Translations under genes and position numbers: made by a program
Assembly: GCF_031181385.1 (NCBI RefSeq)
Contig: NZ_JAPSKV010000001.1
Location: forward strand, 248,001-312,000
Source of the DNA: Fredinandcohnia onubensis
Lineage (GTDB): Bacteria > Bacillota > Bacilli > Bacillales > Bacillaceae_L
Direction of reading: 5' to 3'
Length of the DNA: 64,000 nucleotides
Shown: positions 15,371 through 23,952 of the stretch, one piece after another
Numbering within the stretch: the first letter of the stretch is position 1
Layout of the letters: every line of letters starts with the position of its first letter
Notes under the pieces: generated by a model
What the model was told of the DNA's origin: nothing
What the model saw: the letters and a program-made list of their open reading frames with translations, nothing else
The model's database searches: none

Positions 15371-16096
15371 TTGAAAGTAACCCAAATATATAAAAACTTC
15401 AAAGTAAACCTGATTAATGATAACAAAATCTTAATTGTCACCTTTGATAGACCACCTGTAAATGCTTTAACTCAAGAAAGCTATGAAGAGCTTAGCGTAA
15501 TCGTTGAGTACGTGAATGCTCACAATGAAATTTGTACAGTAGTCTTAAGAGCTGAAGGAAAGGTCTTTTGCGCAGGTGCGGATGTCAAAGTATTAGCAAC
15601 ATATACACCCGCAGATGATGTCATTCGTCGACCAAAGCTTCGAAAGGTTTGGGAGGATTTGTATCATTGTTCTGTCCCTGTGATATGTGAGTTAAATGGA
15701 GCTGCAGTTGGAATGGGTGCAGTATTAGTAGGGTGTTCGGATGTTATTATTTCATCTGAAAAGGCATATTTCGCAATACCAGAAATTAATATTGGGCTGG
15801 TTGGAGGAGCGAAGGGATTATCAAGGATTTTACCCTATCAAAAAATACGGACAATGGCTCTGACTGGTATGAAGTGCACTGCCCAAGAGGCATACCAATT
15901 AGGGGCTATCGAAAAGATCGTTGATGAGAATGAACTGAGCAGTACGGTCATGGAGTATGCTGAAACCATTGCAAATAAAGGGTATAAGGTAGTAAGAAAG
16001 TGGAAAGAAGCATTATTACTTACAGAGCAGGTTGGAATAAAAGAGGGAATCATGCTTGAGCAAACGCTAAATCTAGACTTGGCAAAAGTGAAGTAG
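15371..16096 (+). CDS. Enoyl-CoA hydratase/isomerase (crotonase) family protein
   Basis: 241 residues from TTG 15371 with AAGGAGAG six bases upstream; the in-frame TTG at 15353 has no site. The crotonase fold is clear: RPPVNAL, FCAGADVKVL (oxyanion hole), a GMGAVLVGCSDVIIS helix region, FAIPEINIGLVGG. Of the two catalytic Glu positions of hydratases, the second (IPE) is kept but the first appears to be Val, which fits isomerases or specialised crotonases better than a standard hydratase. It is the first gene of the riboswitch operon, followed by a CoA transferase 45 bases later. Confidence 0.88.
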   Translation: MKVTQIYKNFKVNLINDNKILIVTFDRPPVNALTQESYEELSVIVEYVNAHNEICTVVLRAEGKVFCAGADVKVLATYTPADDVIRRPKLRKVWEDLYHCSVPVICELNGAAVGMGAVLVGCSDVIISSEKAYFAIPEINIGLVGGAKGLSRILPYQKIRTMALTGMKCTAQEAYQLGAIEKIVDENELSSTVMEYAETIANKGYKVVRKWKEALLLTEQVGIKEGIMLEQTLNLDLAKVK

Positions 16097-16141
16097 CATT
16101 GAATTTTATTAAAAATGACGTATTGGAAGGTGTGTAAATCT

Positions 16142-17347
16142 GTGAGACCGTTAAGTGGAATAAGGGTGTTAGATTTTACCCACTACATTGCAGGACCTTA
16201 TTGTTGTCAAACGCTAGCCGATCACGGTGCGGAAGTTATAAAAATAGAACCTATTAATGGGGAGCCTTCAAGAGTAGCTGAGCCTATCTATAACGATATT
16301 AGTATATATTTTGAAACGATGAATCGGAATAAAAAAGCATTATCTCTCGATTTAAAATCGAAGGAAGGGCAAGAAATAATTAAAAAATTAATTGAAAGCG
16401 CTGATATTTTAGTAACGAATTATTCAGTAGGTGTTCCTGAAAAACTAGGAATTGATTATGAAACGATTTCTAGCATTAACCCCAAAATTATCATGGTTCA
16501 TATTACGGGATTTGGGTTAACGGGGGCAAACAAAAACAAACGTGCTTTTGACGGAATGATTCAAGGGTTAAGTGGAGCCGCTCATTTAACAGGAGAACCA
16601 GACGGGCCTCCAATAAAATCTGGATTATTTATTGCAGACCATATTACTGGATTGCAAGGTGCTAACGGCGCACTGCTTGCGCTTCAAGCTAGGGAACGTA
16701 CCGGTAAAGGGCAATTGGTAGATGTGGCAATGCTTGATTCCATGGTATCCATGTTATTTGAAAATTTATCACTCGTTAGTGTGCTTAAGGAAAATCCGAT
16801 GCGAATTGGAAATCGTAGCAGAAATGTATTCGCAACTACATTTCCGGCAGTAGATGGATATGTATATATTGCAGCCCTTGCCCCGAAAATGTGGAGTGAA
16901 TTTTGCAAAGTAATCGGCCGTCCCGATTGGGGGAGTGAGACCTCGCCATACTACACCGTTAATGGGAGACTTGATAACTATGATGAACTTGAGCAACGAA
17001 TATCGGAATGGACATCAAATAGGACAGTAGACGAAATTGTTGACTTACTAGAAAATGCATCAGTCCCATGTGGAAAAATCAATACAATTGAGGATGTTCT
17101 AAAAGATGAACATTTACGAGAGCGAGATATGTTAATTGATATAGAAATTAATGACACAAAAGTAACAGTTCCAGGTGTAGTCGTCAAACTATCCGATGAG
17201 CAAAGTGTATTAAAAAAACCATCTCCTAAAATTGGTGAGCACACAAAGGAGATTTTACAAGAAATAGGTTATTCTTCTTCAGCTATTGATGCTCTCCATA
17301 AACAGGGGGTAATTTCCCGAATTAAAGATCCTACAAAAACAATTTAA
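16142..17347 (+). CDS. Class III CoA transferase (CaiB/BaiF/Frc family)
   Basis: 401 residues from GTG 16142; GGAAGGTG lies ~9 bases upstream, whereas ATG 16115 has no site. Family marks: PLSGIRVLDFTHYIAGPYC, GAEVIKIE, NRNKKALSLDLKS, GFGLTGANKN, and the catalytic Asp in VDVAMLDSM. These enzymes move CoA from a donor acyl-CoA to a carboxylate such as formate, carnitine, succinate or itaconate. Here it probably activates the acid imported by the TctABC genes that follow directly. The substrate is not deducible. Confidence 0.92.
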   Translation: MRPLSGIRVLDFTHYIAGPYCCQTLADHGAEVIKIEPINGEPSRVAEPIYNDISIYFETMNRNKKALSLDLKSKEGQEIIKKLIESADILVTNYSVGVPEKLGIDYETISSINPKIIMVHITGFGLTGANKNKRAFDGMIQGLSGAAHLTGEPDGPPIKSGLFIADHITGLQGANGALLALQARERTGKGQLVDVAMLDSMVSMLFENLSLVSVLKENPMRIGNRSRNVFATTFPAVDGYVYIAALAPKMWSEFCKVIGRPDWGSETSPYYTVNGRLDNYDELEQRISEWTSNRTVDEIVDLLENASVPCGKINTIEDVLKDEHLRERDMLIDIEINDTKVTVPGVVVKLSDEQSVLKKPSPKIGEHTKEILQEIGYSSSAIDALHKQGVISRIKDPTKTI

Positions 17348-17428
17348 AAATATCAAAGAAGCTACAAGGTTTTACCTATTATAAGTGGTGTCAAAAAACT
17401 GATGTAAATAAGAAGAGGGGGAAACAAG

Positions 17429-18418
17429 ATGAAAAAAAGATGGTTCATGATTGTAGTAGCTTTGATTTTTGTAATGCTAGTAGGCTGTTCAAAGTCAGAG
17501 GAAACAAAAACTTCGGATGAAGGCAAAAAAGAAGATGATAGTTTTCCAGAAAAGCCAATAACATTAATTGTTCCTTATGATACTGGTGGAAGTACAGATA
17601 CTTCTGCACGCGTATTGGCTGAAGCTGCGTCTAAGCACCTCCCAAATCAAGTATCAATCGTAGTCGAAAACAAACCAGGTGGTTCGTCTACAGTGGGCTT
17701 AACACAATTATTTAATGCCGAACCAGACGGTTACACAGTAGCTGTAACAATGGAAACAGGAGTTGCAATCAAAACACATACAGATGAATTGCAATACGAA
17801 TGGGATAGCTTTGAAGAAGTACTTCGACTTGTATCAGCTCCTCAATTATTGATTATTCGTGAAGATGCTCCGTGGCAGGACTTTGGAGAATGGTTAGAAT
17901 ATGTAAAAGCCAATCCTGGAAAATTTAAATATGCACATTCAGGAGTAGGATCGATTGGACACCTAGCAATGGAAGAGCTTGCTTCGAAAACAGGTATTGA
18001 AATAGTTGGCATCCCGTATAGTGGCGGTGGACCTTCTATGCAGGCACTTCTATCAGGGGAAGTGGATGGTGCCATAGGAAATCCATACCAAGTAGATGAC
18101 ACGATAAACCGAATTCTTATCGATACAGGTGCTGAAAAAAGTGAGTTATTCGATGCTCAAATATTAAAGGATTATGGAATTGATAGTGGAAATACTCCTT
18201 GGATTGGATTACTTGCGACACCGGGTGTACCTGAGTCAAGATTGGAGATTATTCATCAAGCATTTAAAAAGGCTCTCGAAGATCCAGAAGTGAAAGCTAA
18301 GCTAACAGATTTAGGGCTTGCACCTTATTATGCGGATGGCGATGAGTTTAGAGAAGTAATAAAAGATCGATATGATAAAAACAAAGTAATTCTTGAAGCG
18401 ATAGGTGCGATAAAGTAA
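17429..18418 (+). CDS. tctC: Tripartite tricarboxylate transporter substrate-binding lipoprotein
   Basis: 329 residues. Lipoprotein signal with lipobox LVGC (Cys20), then a charged linker. The BugT/TctC fold is recognisable: FPEKPITLIVPYDTGGSTDTSARVL, ENKPGGSST, GNPYQVDD, and TPGVPESRLEIIHQAFKKAL. It would be anchored outside the membrane and capture the carboxylate for TctB-TctA. The site AGAGGGGG precedes the ATG. It is normally made in excess over the membrane subunits; the stem-loop after it (18443) fits that. Confidence 0.93.
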   Translation: MKKRWFMIVVALIFVMLVGCSKSEETKTSDEGKKEDDSFPEKPITLIVPYDTGGSTDTSARVLAEAASKHLPNQVSIVVENKPGGSSTVGLTQLFNAEPDGYTVAVTMETGVAIKTHTDELQYEWDSFEEVLRLVSAPQLLIIREDAPWQDFGEWLEYVKANPGKFKYAHSGVGSIGHLAMEELASKTGIEIVGIPYSGGGPSMQALLSGEVDGAIGNPYQVDDTINRILIDTGAEKSELFDAQILKDYGIDSGNTPWIGLLATPGVPESRLEIIHQAFKKALEDPEVKAKLTDLGLAPYYADGDEFREVIKDRYDKNKVILEAIGAIK

Positions 18419-18442
18419 AAGAAATTTAGCTCATACAAAGGG

Positions 18443-18557
18443 GCTGTTCTACAGAAGAAGTGCATGTACTATTACTCTATATCTAGGAATGTATAAAACA
18501 TCTACCAAGGGATATCGAGCATTGGGTGGAACGCTGAAACTGTAGAACAGCGTTTTT
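18443..18557 (+). terminator. Long-range 12-bp stem between tctC and tctB
   Basis: GCTGTTCTACAG (18443-18454) and CTGTAGAACAGC (18540-18551) are perfect complements enclosing 85 bases and followed by GTTTTTAAT. It could be a partial terminator or an mRNA-stabilising structure that lets the binding protein be made in excess. Confidence 0.55.
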
Positions 18558-18579
18558 AATGAACAGATGGAGGTGCACT

Positions 18580-19032
18580 ATGACGATAAAACAATCTTCT
18601 TATCTAGTTTTACTGCTACTAATAGTAGTTGGAGTTGTGTATATCAAAACGGCGATTGACCAAAATGGCGGAAGCATTTCCGATATAGGTGCAGGTTTTT
18701 TTCCTATCATACTCGGAAGTTTATTAATTATTTTATGTGTAGTTAGTTTCATTCAAAATGCATTAAAAACGAATGATAAAAAATTGGATTTGCCAAACCT
18801 TCCCTTAATATTAATTACTATCGGAATATCGGCATTATTTATTATAAGTTGGAACTGGTTTGGCTATTTTTATATAAGCCTCGTTGTATACCTCTTAGCA
18901 TTAATGACCGTTTTTTATAAGGAAGAGCTGAGAAATAAAAGCAGACTCTTGAAAAATATCTTACTATCATTATTCATTACGGGGTTAATCTACTTTGTCT
19001 TTGATTACTTGTTAGGATTGAGGCTTACTTAG
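18580..19032 (+). CDS. tctB: Tripartite tricarboxylate transporter small membrane subunit TctB
   Basis: 150 residues from ATG 18580, preceded by GGAGGTG. Four hydrophobic segments (about 10-28, 40-60, 80-112, 128-148) and the TctB pattern ADIGAGFFPIILG-like (here DIGAGFFPIILGSLLI). It is the poorly conserved small subunit between the binding protein and TctA in every such operon. Assignment rests on topology, motif and position. Confidence 0.9.
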   Translation: MTIKQSSYLVLLLLIVVGVVYIKTAIDQNGGSISDIGAGFFPIILGSLLIILCVVSFIQNALKTNDKKLDLPNLPLILITIGISALFIISWNWFGYFYISLVVYLLALMTVFYKEELRNKSRLLKNILLSLFITGLIYFVFDYLLGLRLT

Positions 19033-19077
19033 GAAAGGTGAACTTATAAAATAATCTAGATTCAAGGAGTTGAAGCT

Positions 19078-20580
19078 ATGGAGTTTCTTAATTTTGACTT
19101 TTCTTCATTATTTTCTCTTTCAACCCTATTCGCAATTATATTAGGAACATTTGTAGGAGTATTAATAGGTGCTTTGCCAGGGTTGGGTGCAGTGCTAGCA
19201 CTTGTACTAATGCTCCCGTTGTCATACTCAATGGATCCCATGGCAGCTATCCTCCTGTTATTAGCCACCTACCAGGGTGCTGAATACGGTGGTTCGATAT
19301 CCGCTGTTATATTAGGTATTCCTGGTACGCCGGCGGCTCTAGTAACTGTATTTGATGGTAATGCCATGTCAAAACAAGGTAAACCCGGAAAAGCCATTGC
19401 CTATTCATTAACATCCTCCGTAATTGGTGGTTTAGCTGGTGGGTTAGCACTGATTTTCTTATCTGGTCCACTAGTGAAATTTGCTTTATCCATTGGTGAA
19501 CCAGAGTTCTTTTTAATCGGTTTGCTTGGATTATTTGCAGTAGGAATGCTAAGTTCAGAGGATAAAGTGAAAAGTCTCATTGCAGCTGTACTTGGTTTAA
19601 TGGTGGGAACAATCGGGATGGATGCTTTCACTGGTGCGCCTCGCTTTACATTTGGGGAAATTGAATTAATGGAAGGCGTAGACTTAGTTGCATTATTAGT
19701 CGGTATGTTCGCAATTTCAGAATTACTAATTATGGTTAGTAAGGATTTAAAGGTTAAATATCAAACAGACCAAAAAGGTCTTTCCCGATTTATGACAAGA
19801 TTAGGTTTTAAAGATTTTAAAAAGATATTTAAAGCATCAACACTTGGTTCCCTTGTCGGCATTATTATCGGAATCATTCCTGGTATGGGTGCCGGTCCAG
19901 CTTCATGGTTTTCCTACTCGATTGCCAAAAAGACATCCAAGAGCCCAGAAACATTTGGAAAAGGAAATCCTGAAGGGATTGCAGGTCCTGAAGCGGCAAA
20001 TAATGCAACAGTAGGCGGTGCTCTATTACCATTATTAACACTTGGTATTCCTGGGTCACCCTCTATAGCTATTATTATGGGTGCATTTATTATCCATGGC
20101 ATACAACCTGGGCCAAAGTTGTTTTCTGGTGAATCAGATTTAGTATACGGAATTTTATATGGTTTTCTATTAACAACAATTGCCTTATATATCATTGGAA
20201 AGTTTGTTACGGCTGGCTTCGTAAAAATGTTAACGATTCCAAATCCAGTATTGATTCCAGTTATTTTGGGAATTTCTTTTATTGGTGCATTTGCTGCACG
20301 TAATTCCTTTTTTGATGTATGGCTAGCACTTATTGTTGGAGTAATAAGTCTTATCTTAATCAAACTGGACTTCTCTCTAGCATCCTTTGTTCTTGCCCTT
20401 ATTTTATGTCCAATTATTGAAGAGAGTTTCAGACGTAGCCTACTGCTTTCAGATGGAAGCTTTAGTATCTTTTTTACACGCCCAATCTCCCTTATCTTAA
20501 TTGCAGTAATTTTACTCATTATCGTATTTAGCGTGATTGGTTCCTTTAAGCGAAAAAAATCAGAACAACTTACTTTTTAG
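19078..20580 (+). CDS. tctA: Tripartite tricarboxylate transporter permease TctA
   Basis: 500 residues, ~11-12 membrane helices. The two TctA repeats are visible: GTFVGVLIGALPGLGAVLAL with PLSYSMDP and YQGAEYGGSISAVILGIPGTPAA, then GIIIGIIPGMGAGPASWFSY with PEGIAGPEAANNA and LTLGIPGSPSIAI. The C-terminal part (SFFDVWLALIVGV, LALILCPIIEESFRRSL) parallels the fragment at 1-476. It is the channel-forming subunit of a proton- or sodium-coupled carboxylate importer working with tctC and tctB upstream. Confidence 0.95.
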   Translation: MEFLNFDFSSLFSLSTLFAIILGTFVGVLIGALPGLGAVLALVLMLPLSYSMDPMAAILLLLATYQGAEYGGSISAVILGIPGTPAALVTVFDGNAMSKQGKPGKAIAYSLTSSVIGGLAGGLALIFLSGPLVKFALSIGEPEFFLIGLLGLFAVGMLSSEDKVKSLIAAVLGLMVGTIGMDAFTGAPRFTFGEIELMEGVDLVALLVGMFAISELLIMVSKDLKVKYQTDQKGLSRFMTRLGFKDFKKIFKASTLGSLVGIIIGIIPGMGAGPASWFSYSIAKKTSKSPETFGKGNPEGIAGPEAANNATVGGALLPLLTLGIPGSPSIAIIMGAFIIHGIQPGPKLFSGESDLVYGILYGFLLTTIALYIIGKFVTAGFVKMLTIPNPVLIPVILGISFIGAFAARNSFFDVWLALIVGVISLILIKLDFSLASFVLALILCPIIEESFRRSLLLSDGSFSIFFTRPISLILIAVILLIIVFSVIGSFKRKKSEQLTF

Positions 20581-20581
20581 T

Positions 20582-20654
20582 GGGACAGGGAGGCAGGTCC
20601 CTCGTCCCAACCCCAAAAACCATGGGAATAGGGACCTGTCCCTGCGTCCCATTT
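20582..20654. repeat. REP-like inverted pair inside the operon
   Basis: Two opposed units: GGGACAGGGAGGCAGG-TCCCTCGTCCC and AGGGACCTGTCCCTGCGTCCC, separated by ~20 bases. It lies between tctA and the hydroxyacyl-CoA dehydrogenase gene and may weaken transcription beyond tctA. Confidence 0.75.
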
Positions 20655-20672
20655 TAGAAAGGAATGAGGTTA

Positions 20673-21518
20673 TTGCAGATTACGGTTGTTGGTGCAGGTG
20701 TAATGGGCAGAGGGATTGCCTATAATTTTGCGATTTCTGGTTATCAAGTGTATCTAAATGATATCAATGATCGTGCACTAAAGAATGCAAAAATTGAGAT
20801 TGAAAGTTTATTAGAGAAAAGCGTAGACAAAGGGTATATCTCCCCTGAAACATATAGTCATGCAAAAAGGAATATTTTTTATGACACAAATATAGCCACT
20901 GCCTCCCAAGATTCTCGTTTAGTAATTGAGGCAGTTCTTGAGAACATAGATCTTAAAATATCTATTTTTCAGCAACTAGATAAATTATGCAGTCCTGAAA
21001 CAATACTTGCCACAAATACTTCAACAATGAGTCCTACAGAAATTGGTGCTCAAACATCACGTCCGGACAAAGTAATCGCGATGCACTTCTTTAATCCTGT
21101 GCAAAAAATGAAGTTAATTGAAGTCGTTAGAGGCTTGGATACATCGGATGAAACGGTTCAATTCATTAAGGATATATCCACTTCATTAAAGAAAGAGGTT
21201 GTAACTGTCAATGAATTCCCTGGATTTGTTACCTCAAGAATGAACTGTTTAATAGGGAACGAAGCAATGAATATGCTGATGGAGGGCGTAGCAACTGCTG
21301 AGGATATTGACAAAGCAATGAAGCTAGGATTAAACCATCCAATGGGACCACTCGAATTAGCTGACTTAGTTGGACTTGATACGAGACTGCGTAATATGCA
21401 ATATTTGCATGAAACCCTGGGTGAAAAATACCGCCCTTGCCCCTTACTTACCAAATACGTAAAGGCAGGAAGACTAGGGAGAAAGAGTGGAGCGGGATTT
21501 TATGAATACAAGCAATAA
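20673..21518 (+). CDS. 3-hydroxyacyl-CoA dehydrogenase
   Basis: 281 residues from TTG 20673; ATG 20664 is only two bases from the AAAGGA site and is less likely. N-terminal NAD loop VVGAGVMGRGIA, an NTSTMSPTEIG segment, the catalytic His region AMHFFNPVQKMKLIEVVRG, and a C-terminal domain with NEFPGFVTSRMN and NHPMGPLELADLVGLDT. It oxidises 3-hydroxyacyl-CoA to 3-ketoacyl-CoA with NAD in the cytosol. It sits 12 bases before the acyl-CoA dehydrogenase coding region, so the two are co-translated neighbours in the beta-oxidation part of the operon. Confidence 0.93.
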   Translation: MQITVVGAGVMGRGIAYNFAISGYQVYLNDINDRALKNAKIEIESLLEKSVDKGYISPETYSHAKRNIFYDTNIATASQDSRLVIEAVLENIDLKISIFQQLDKLCSPETILATNTSTMSPTEIGAQTSRPDKVIAMHFFNPVQKMKLIEVVRGLDTSDETVQFIKDISTSLKKEVVTVNEFPGFVTSRMNCLIGNEAMNMLMEGVATAEDIDKAMKLGLNHPMGPLELADLVGLDTRLRNMQYLHETLGEKYRPCPLLTKYVKAGRLGRKSGAGFYEYKQ

Positions 21519-21530
21519 GGAGGGATTGTT

Positions 21531-22700
21531 ATCAATTTCTCTAGTAGAATACTAGAATATCAAGAAAAGGTAAGAAGGTTTATAGAATCTGAGGTTGAAC
21601 CACTCGCCACATCCATTGAAGAGAATGACATGATACCTGAAAAGCTTGTGGGGATGTCAATGGAATTAGGGCTGTTTGGGTTAAGCGTACCCGATGAGTA
21701 CGGTGGATTAGGACTTAGCATGATGGAAAAATGTGCTATTTATGAAGAACTCGGAAAAACCCATAATGGCTTTACCACCTTAATCGGTGCTCATACAGGA
21801 ATTGGGTCAATGGGGATTGTTCAACTGGGAACAGATAATCAAAAAAAGAAGTACTTACCTAGGATGGCAAGTGGAGAATGGATTGCAGCATTTGCCTTAA
21901 CGGAGCAATCTGCAGGTTCAAACGCATCGAACATAAAAACAAAAGCAGAACGTAAAGGCGATAAATATATCATTAATGGTTCAAAGTATTATATTACGAA
22001 TGCAGTTGTTGGGCATGTTTTTACGGTTTTGGCGGTTACTGACCAGGAAAAAGGAGCAAATGGCATAACCGCATTTATAGTGGAAAAAAGCTTTCCAGGC
22101 TTTAAAGTAGGGAGAATTGACCAAAAAATGGGGCTGCGTGGCTCGCATTCTGCTGAATTAATTTTTGAAGATATGGAAGTACCGGTTGAAAATGTTTTAG
22201 GAGAAGTAGGACAAGGCTATGTAAGTGCTTTGAAAGTACTGACAAATAGTCGAGTAGGGTTGGCTGCAAGAAACCTTGGATCTGCTGAAAAATTATTAAC
22301 ATATACATTACAGCATGCTCATGAAAGAGAACAATTTGGTGTTCCTTTAATGGAACTCCAAGCGATTCAACACATGATTGCTGACATGAGTATGCAAATT
22401 GAAACATTGCGAGCCATTACGTACCGTGTCGCTGGTTTAACCGATCAGAATAAAAGAGTCGTAAAGGAAGCAGCTATAGCAAAGCTATACGCATCAGAGG
22501 TTTACAATAAAGTAGCTGACCTTGCCCTCCAAATACATGGTGGGAAGGGCTATATGAAGGACTATCCAATTGAACGTTTTTACCGAGATGCTCGAATCAC
22601 AAAAATATATGAAGGCACCTCTGAGATTCAACGAAATATCATCGCAAATGAGCTTTCTCGTAGCGTTAAAAAGGAGCGGAGGAACAACGATGCAAAATAG
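21531..22700 (+). CDS. Acyl-CoA dehydrogenase, apparently starting at a non-standard codon
   Basis: 389 residues if read from ATC 21531. FAD-dependent alpha,beta-dehydrogenation of an acyl-CoA. Marks: [62 protein letters not shown], and [11 protein letters not shown] with the catalytic-Glu region. The first ATG (21630) would drop 33 residues of normal family N-terminus ([20 protein letters not shown]). Between the previous gene's stop (21516-21518) and that ATG the frame has no ATG, GTG or TTG, but AAGGAGG lies six bases before ATC. Its 3' end overlaps the next gene by 11 bases. Confidence 0.85.
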   Translation: MNFSSRILEYQEKVRRFIESEVEPLATSIEENDMIPEKLVGMSMELGLFGLSVPDEYGGLGLSMMEKCAIYEELGKTHNGFTTLIGAHTGIGSMGIVQLGTDNQKKKYLPRMASGEWIAAFALTEQSAGSNASNIKTKAERKGDKYIINGSKYYITNAVVGHVFTVLAVTDQEKGANGITAFIVEKSFPGFKVGRIDQKMGLRGSHSAELIFEDMEVPVENVLGEVGQGYVSALKVLTNSRVGLAARNLGSAEKLLTYTLQHAHEREQFGVPLMELQAIQHMIADMSMQIETLRAITYRVAGLTDQNKRVVKEAAIAKLYASEVYNKVADLALQIHGGKGYMKDYPIERFYRDARITKIYEGTSEIQRNIIANELSRSVKKERRNNDAK

Positions 22701-23883
22701 TTATATCGTAGAAGCAGTTCGAACACCAATCGGAAAAATCGGTGGAACAATGAAGGATATCACAGTAGACCGACTTGGGGAAGCCGTAATTAGGGAAGTT
22801 ATCTCTCGGACAGGTCTTGAAATTTCAATCGACGAGATTATTTTAGGCTCTGCCAAGCAAAGTGCCGATACATCGAATCTTGCAAGGGTGGCATCATTAA
22901 AAGCTGGTGTTCCAGAAGAAGTACCTGCATATACTGTACACCGTCAGTGTGGATCTGGAATCCAAGCTATTCATAATGCAGACCAACAAATACGCCTTGG
23001 ATTAAGCGATGTTGTGATTGCTGGTGGTGCGGAAAGTATGAGTACAGCACCTTATTATATCCGCAACGCACGCTTTGGTATCAAGTCCGGTAATGCTCTT
23101 ATCCTAGACCCCAATACAGAAAGTCAGCCCGGCTCTCAACCAATCGAAAAATATGGTCCGCTAGTGATGGGAAGCACGGCTGAAACATTAGCGAGTCAAT
23201 ATCACATTTCAAGAGAGGAACAGGATGAGTTTGCATTAAGGAGTCAGAAACTAGCCAGTAATGCGATAAACAAAGGGTACTTTAAGGACGAAATTGTACC
23301 AATTGAGATTAAGGACAGACGGAATCATTTTTATTTTGATACAGATGAACATCCACGAGAAACAACATTAGAAAAATTAGCAAAACTCCCTCCAGCATTT
23401 ATGGAAGGTGGTTCCGTAACAGCAGGAAATTCGAGTGGAAGAAATGATGGTGCTTCAGTTGTTCTCATGATGTCAGAGGAAAAAGTAAAGGAATATGGTT
23501 TGAGTTCAAAAGCCAGAATCATTGCCCAGGCATCTAAAGGAGTGTCTCCCACCGTGATGGGAATTGGTCCAGTAGCTTCAACCCAATTGGCATTAAAACA
23601 ATGTGGCCTGACAATTGATGATATCGGTCTAATCGAATTGAATGAAGCATTTTCTGCACAGGCTCTAGCTGTAATAAAGAGTTTGGAACTAGATTTGAAT
23701 AAGGTAAATGTGAATGGTGGAGCCATTGCCCTAGGTCATCCAATTGGCGCTACAGGAGCAATCTTAATGACTAAACTTCTCTACGAAATGAAGCGTAGAA
23801 ATGTAAAATATGGCTTAGTTACACTTTGTATTGCAGGTGGTATGGGCATCACATCGATTATTGAAAACCTGCAAGTGAAGTAA
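22690..23883 (+). CDS. Acetyl-CoA acyltransferase (thiolase)
   Basis: 397 residues from ATG 22690, which has GGAGCGGAGG upstream and overlaps the acyl-CoA dehydrogenase end. Catalytic marks: [11 protein letters not shown] (nucleophile Cys), [26 protein letters not shown], and TLCIAGGMG. It would cleave the 3-ketoacyl-CoA made by the upstream dehydrogenases. Last gene of the operon; a REP-like unit and a bidirectional terminator follow. Confidence 0.94.
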   Translation: MQNSYIVEAVRTPIGKIGGTMKDITVDRLGEAVIREVISRTGLEISIDEIILGSAKQSADTSNLARVASLKAGVPEEVPAYTVHRQCGSGIQAIHNADQQIRLGLSDVVIAGGAESMSTAPYYIRNARFGIKSGNALILDPNTESQPGSQPIEKYGPLVMGSTAETLASQYHISREEQDEFALRSQKLASNAINKGYFKDEIVPIEIKDRRNHFYFDTDEHPRETTLEKLAKLPPAFMEGGSVTAGNSSGRNDGASVVLMMSEEKVKEYGLSSKARIIAQASKGVSPTVMGIGPVASTQLALKQCGLTIDDIGLIELNEAFSAQALAVIKSLELDLNKVNVNGGAIALGHPIGATGAILMTKLLYEMKRRNVKYGLVTLCIAGGMGITSIIENLQVK

Positions 23884-23916
23884 TGGCTCAAGGGGACAGG
23901 TCCCTCAGTCCCACAC

Positions 23917-23952
23917 AAAAGCCTATCTTTCGATTGAAAGATAGGCTTTTTA
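23917..23952. terminator. Bidirectional terminator
   Basis: AAAAGCCTATCTTTC and GAAAGATAGGCTTTTT form a 15-bp stem with loop GATT, with A- and T-tracts on both sides, between the convergent thiolase and esterase genes. A REP-like unit GGGGACAGGTCCCTC lies just upstream (23891). Confidence 0.9.
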
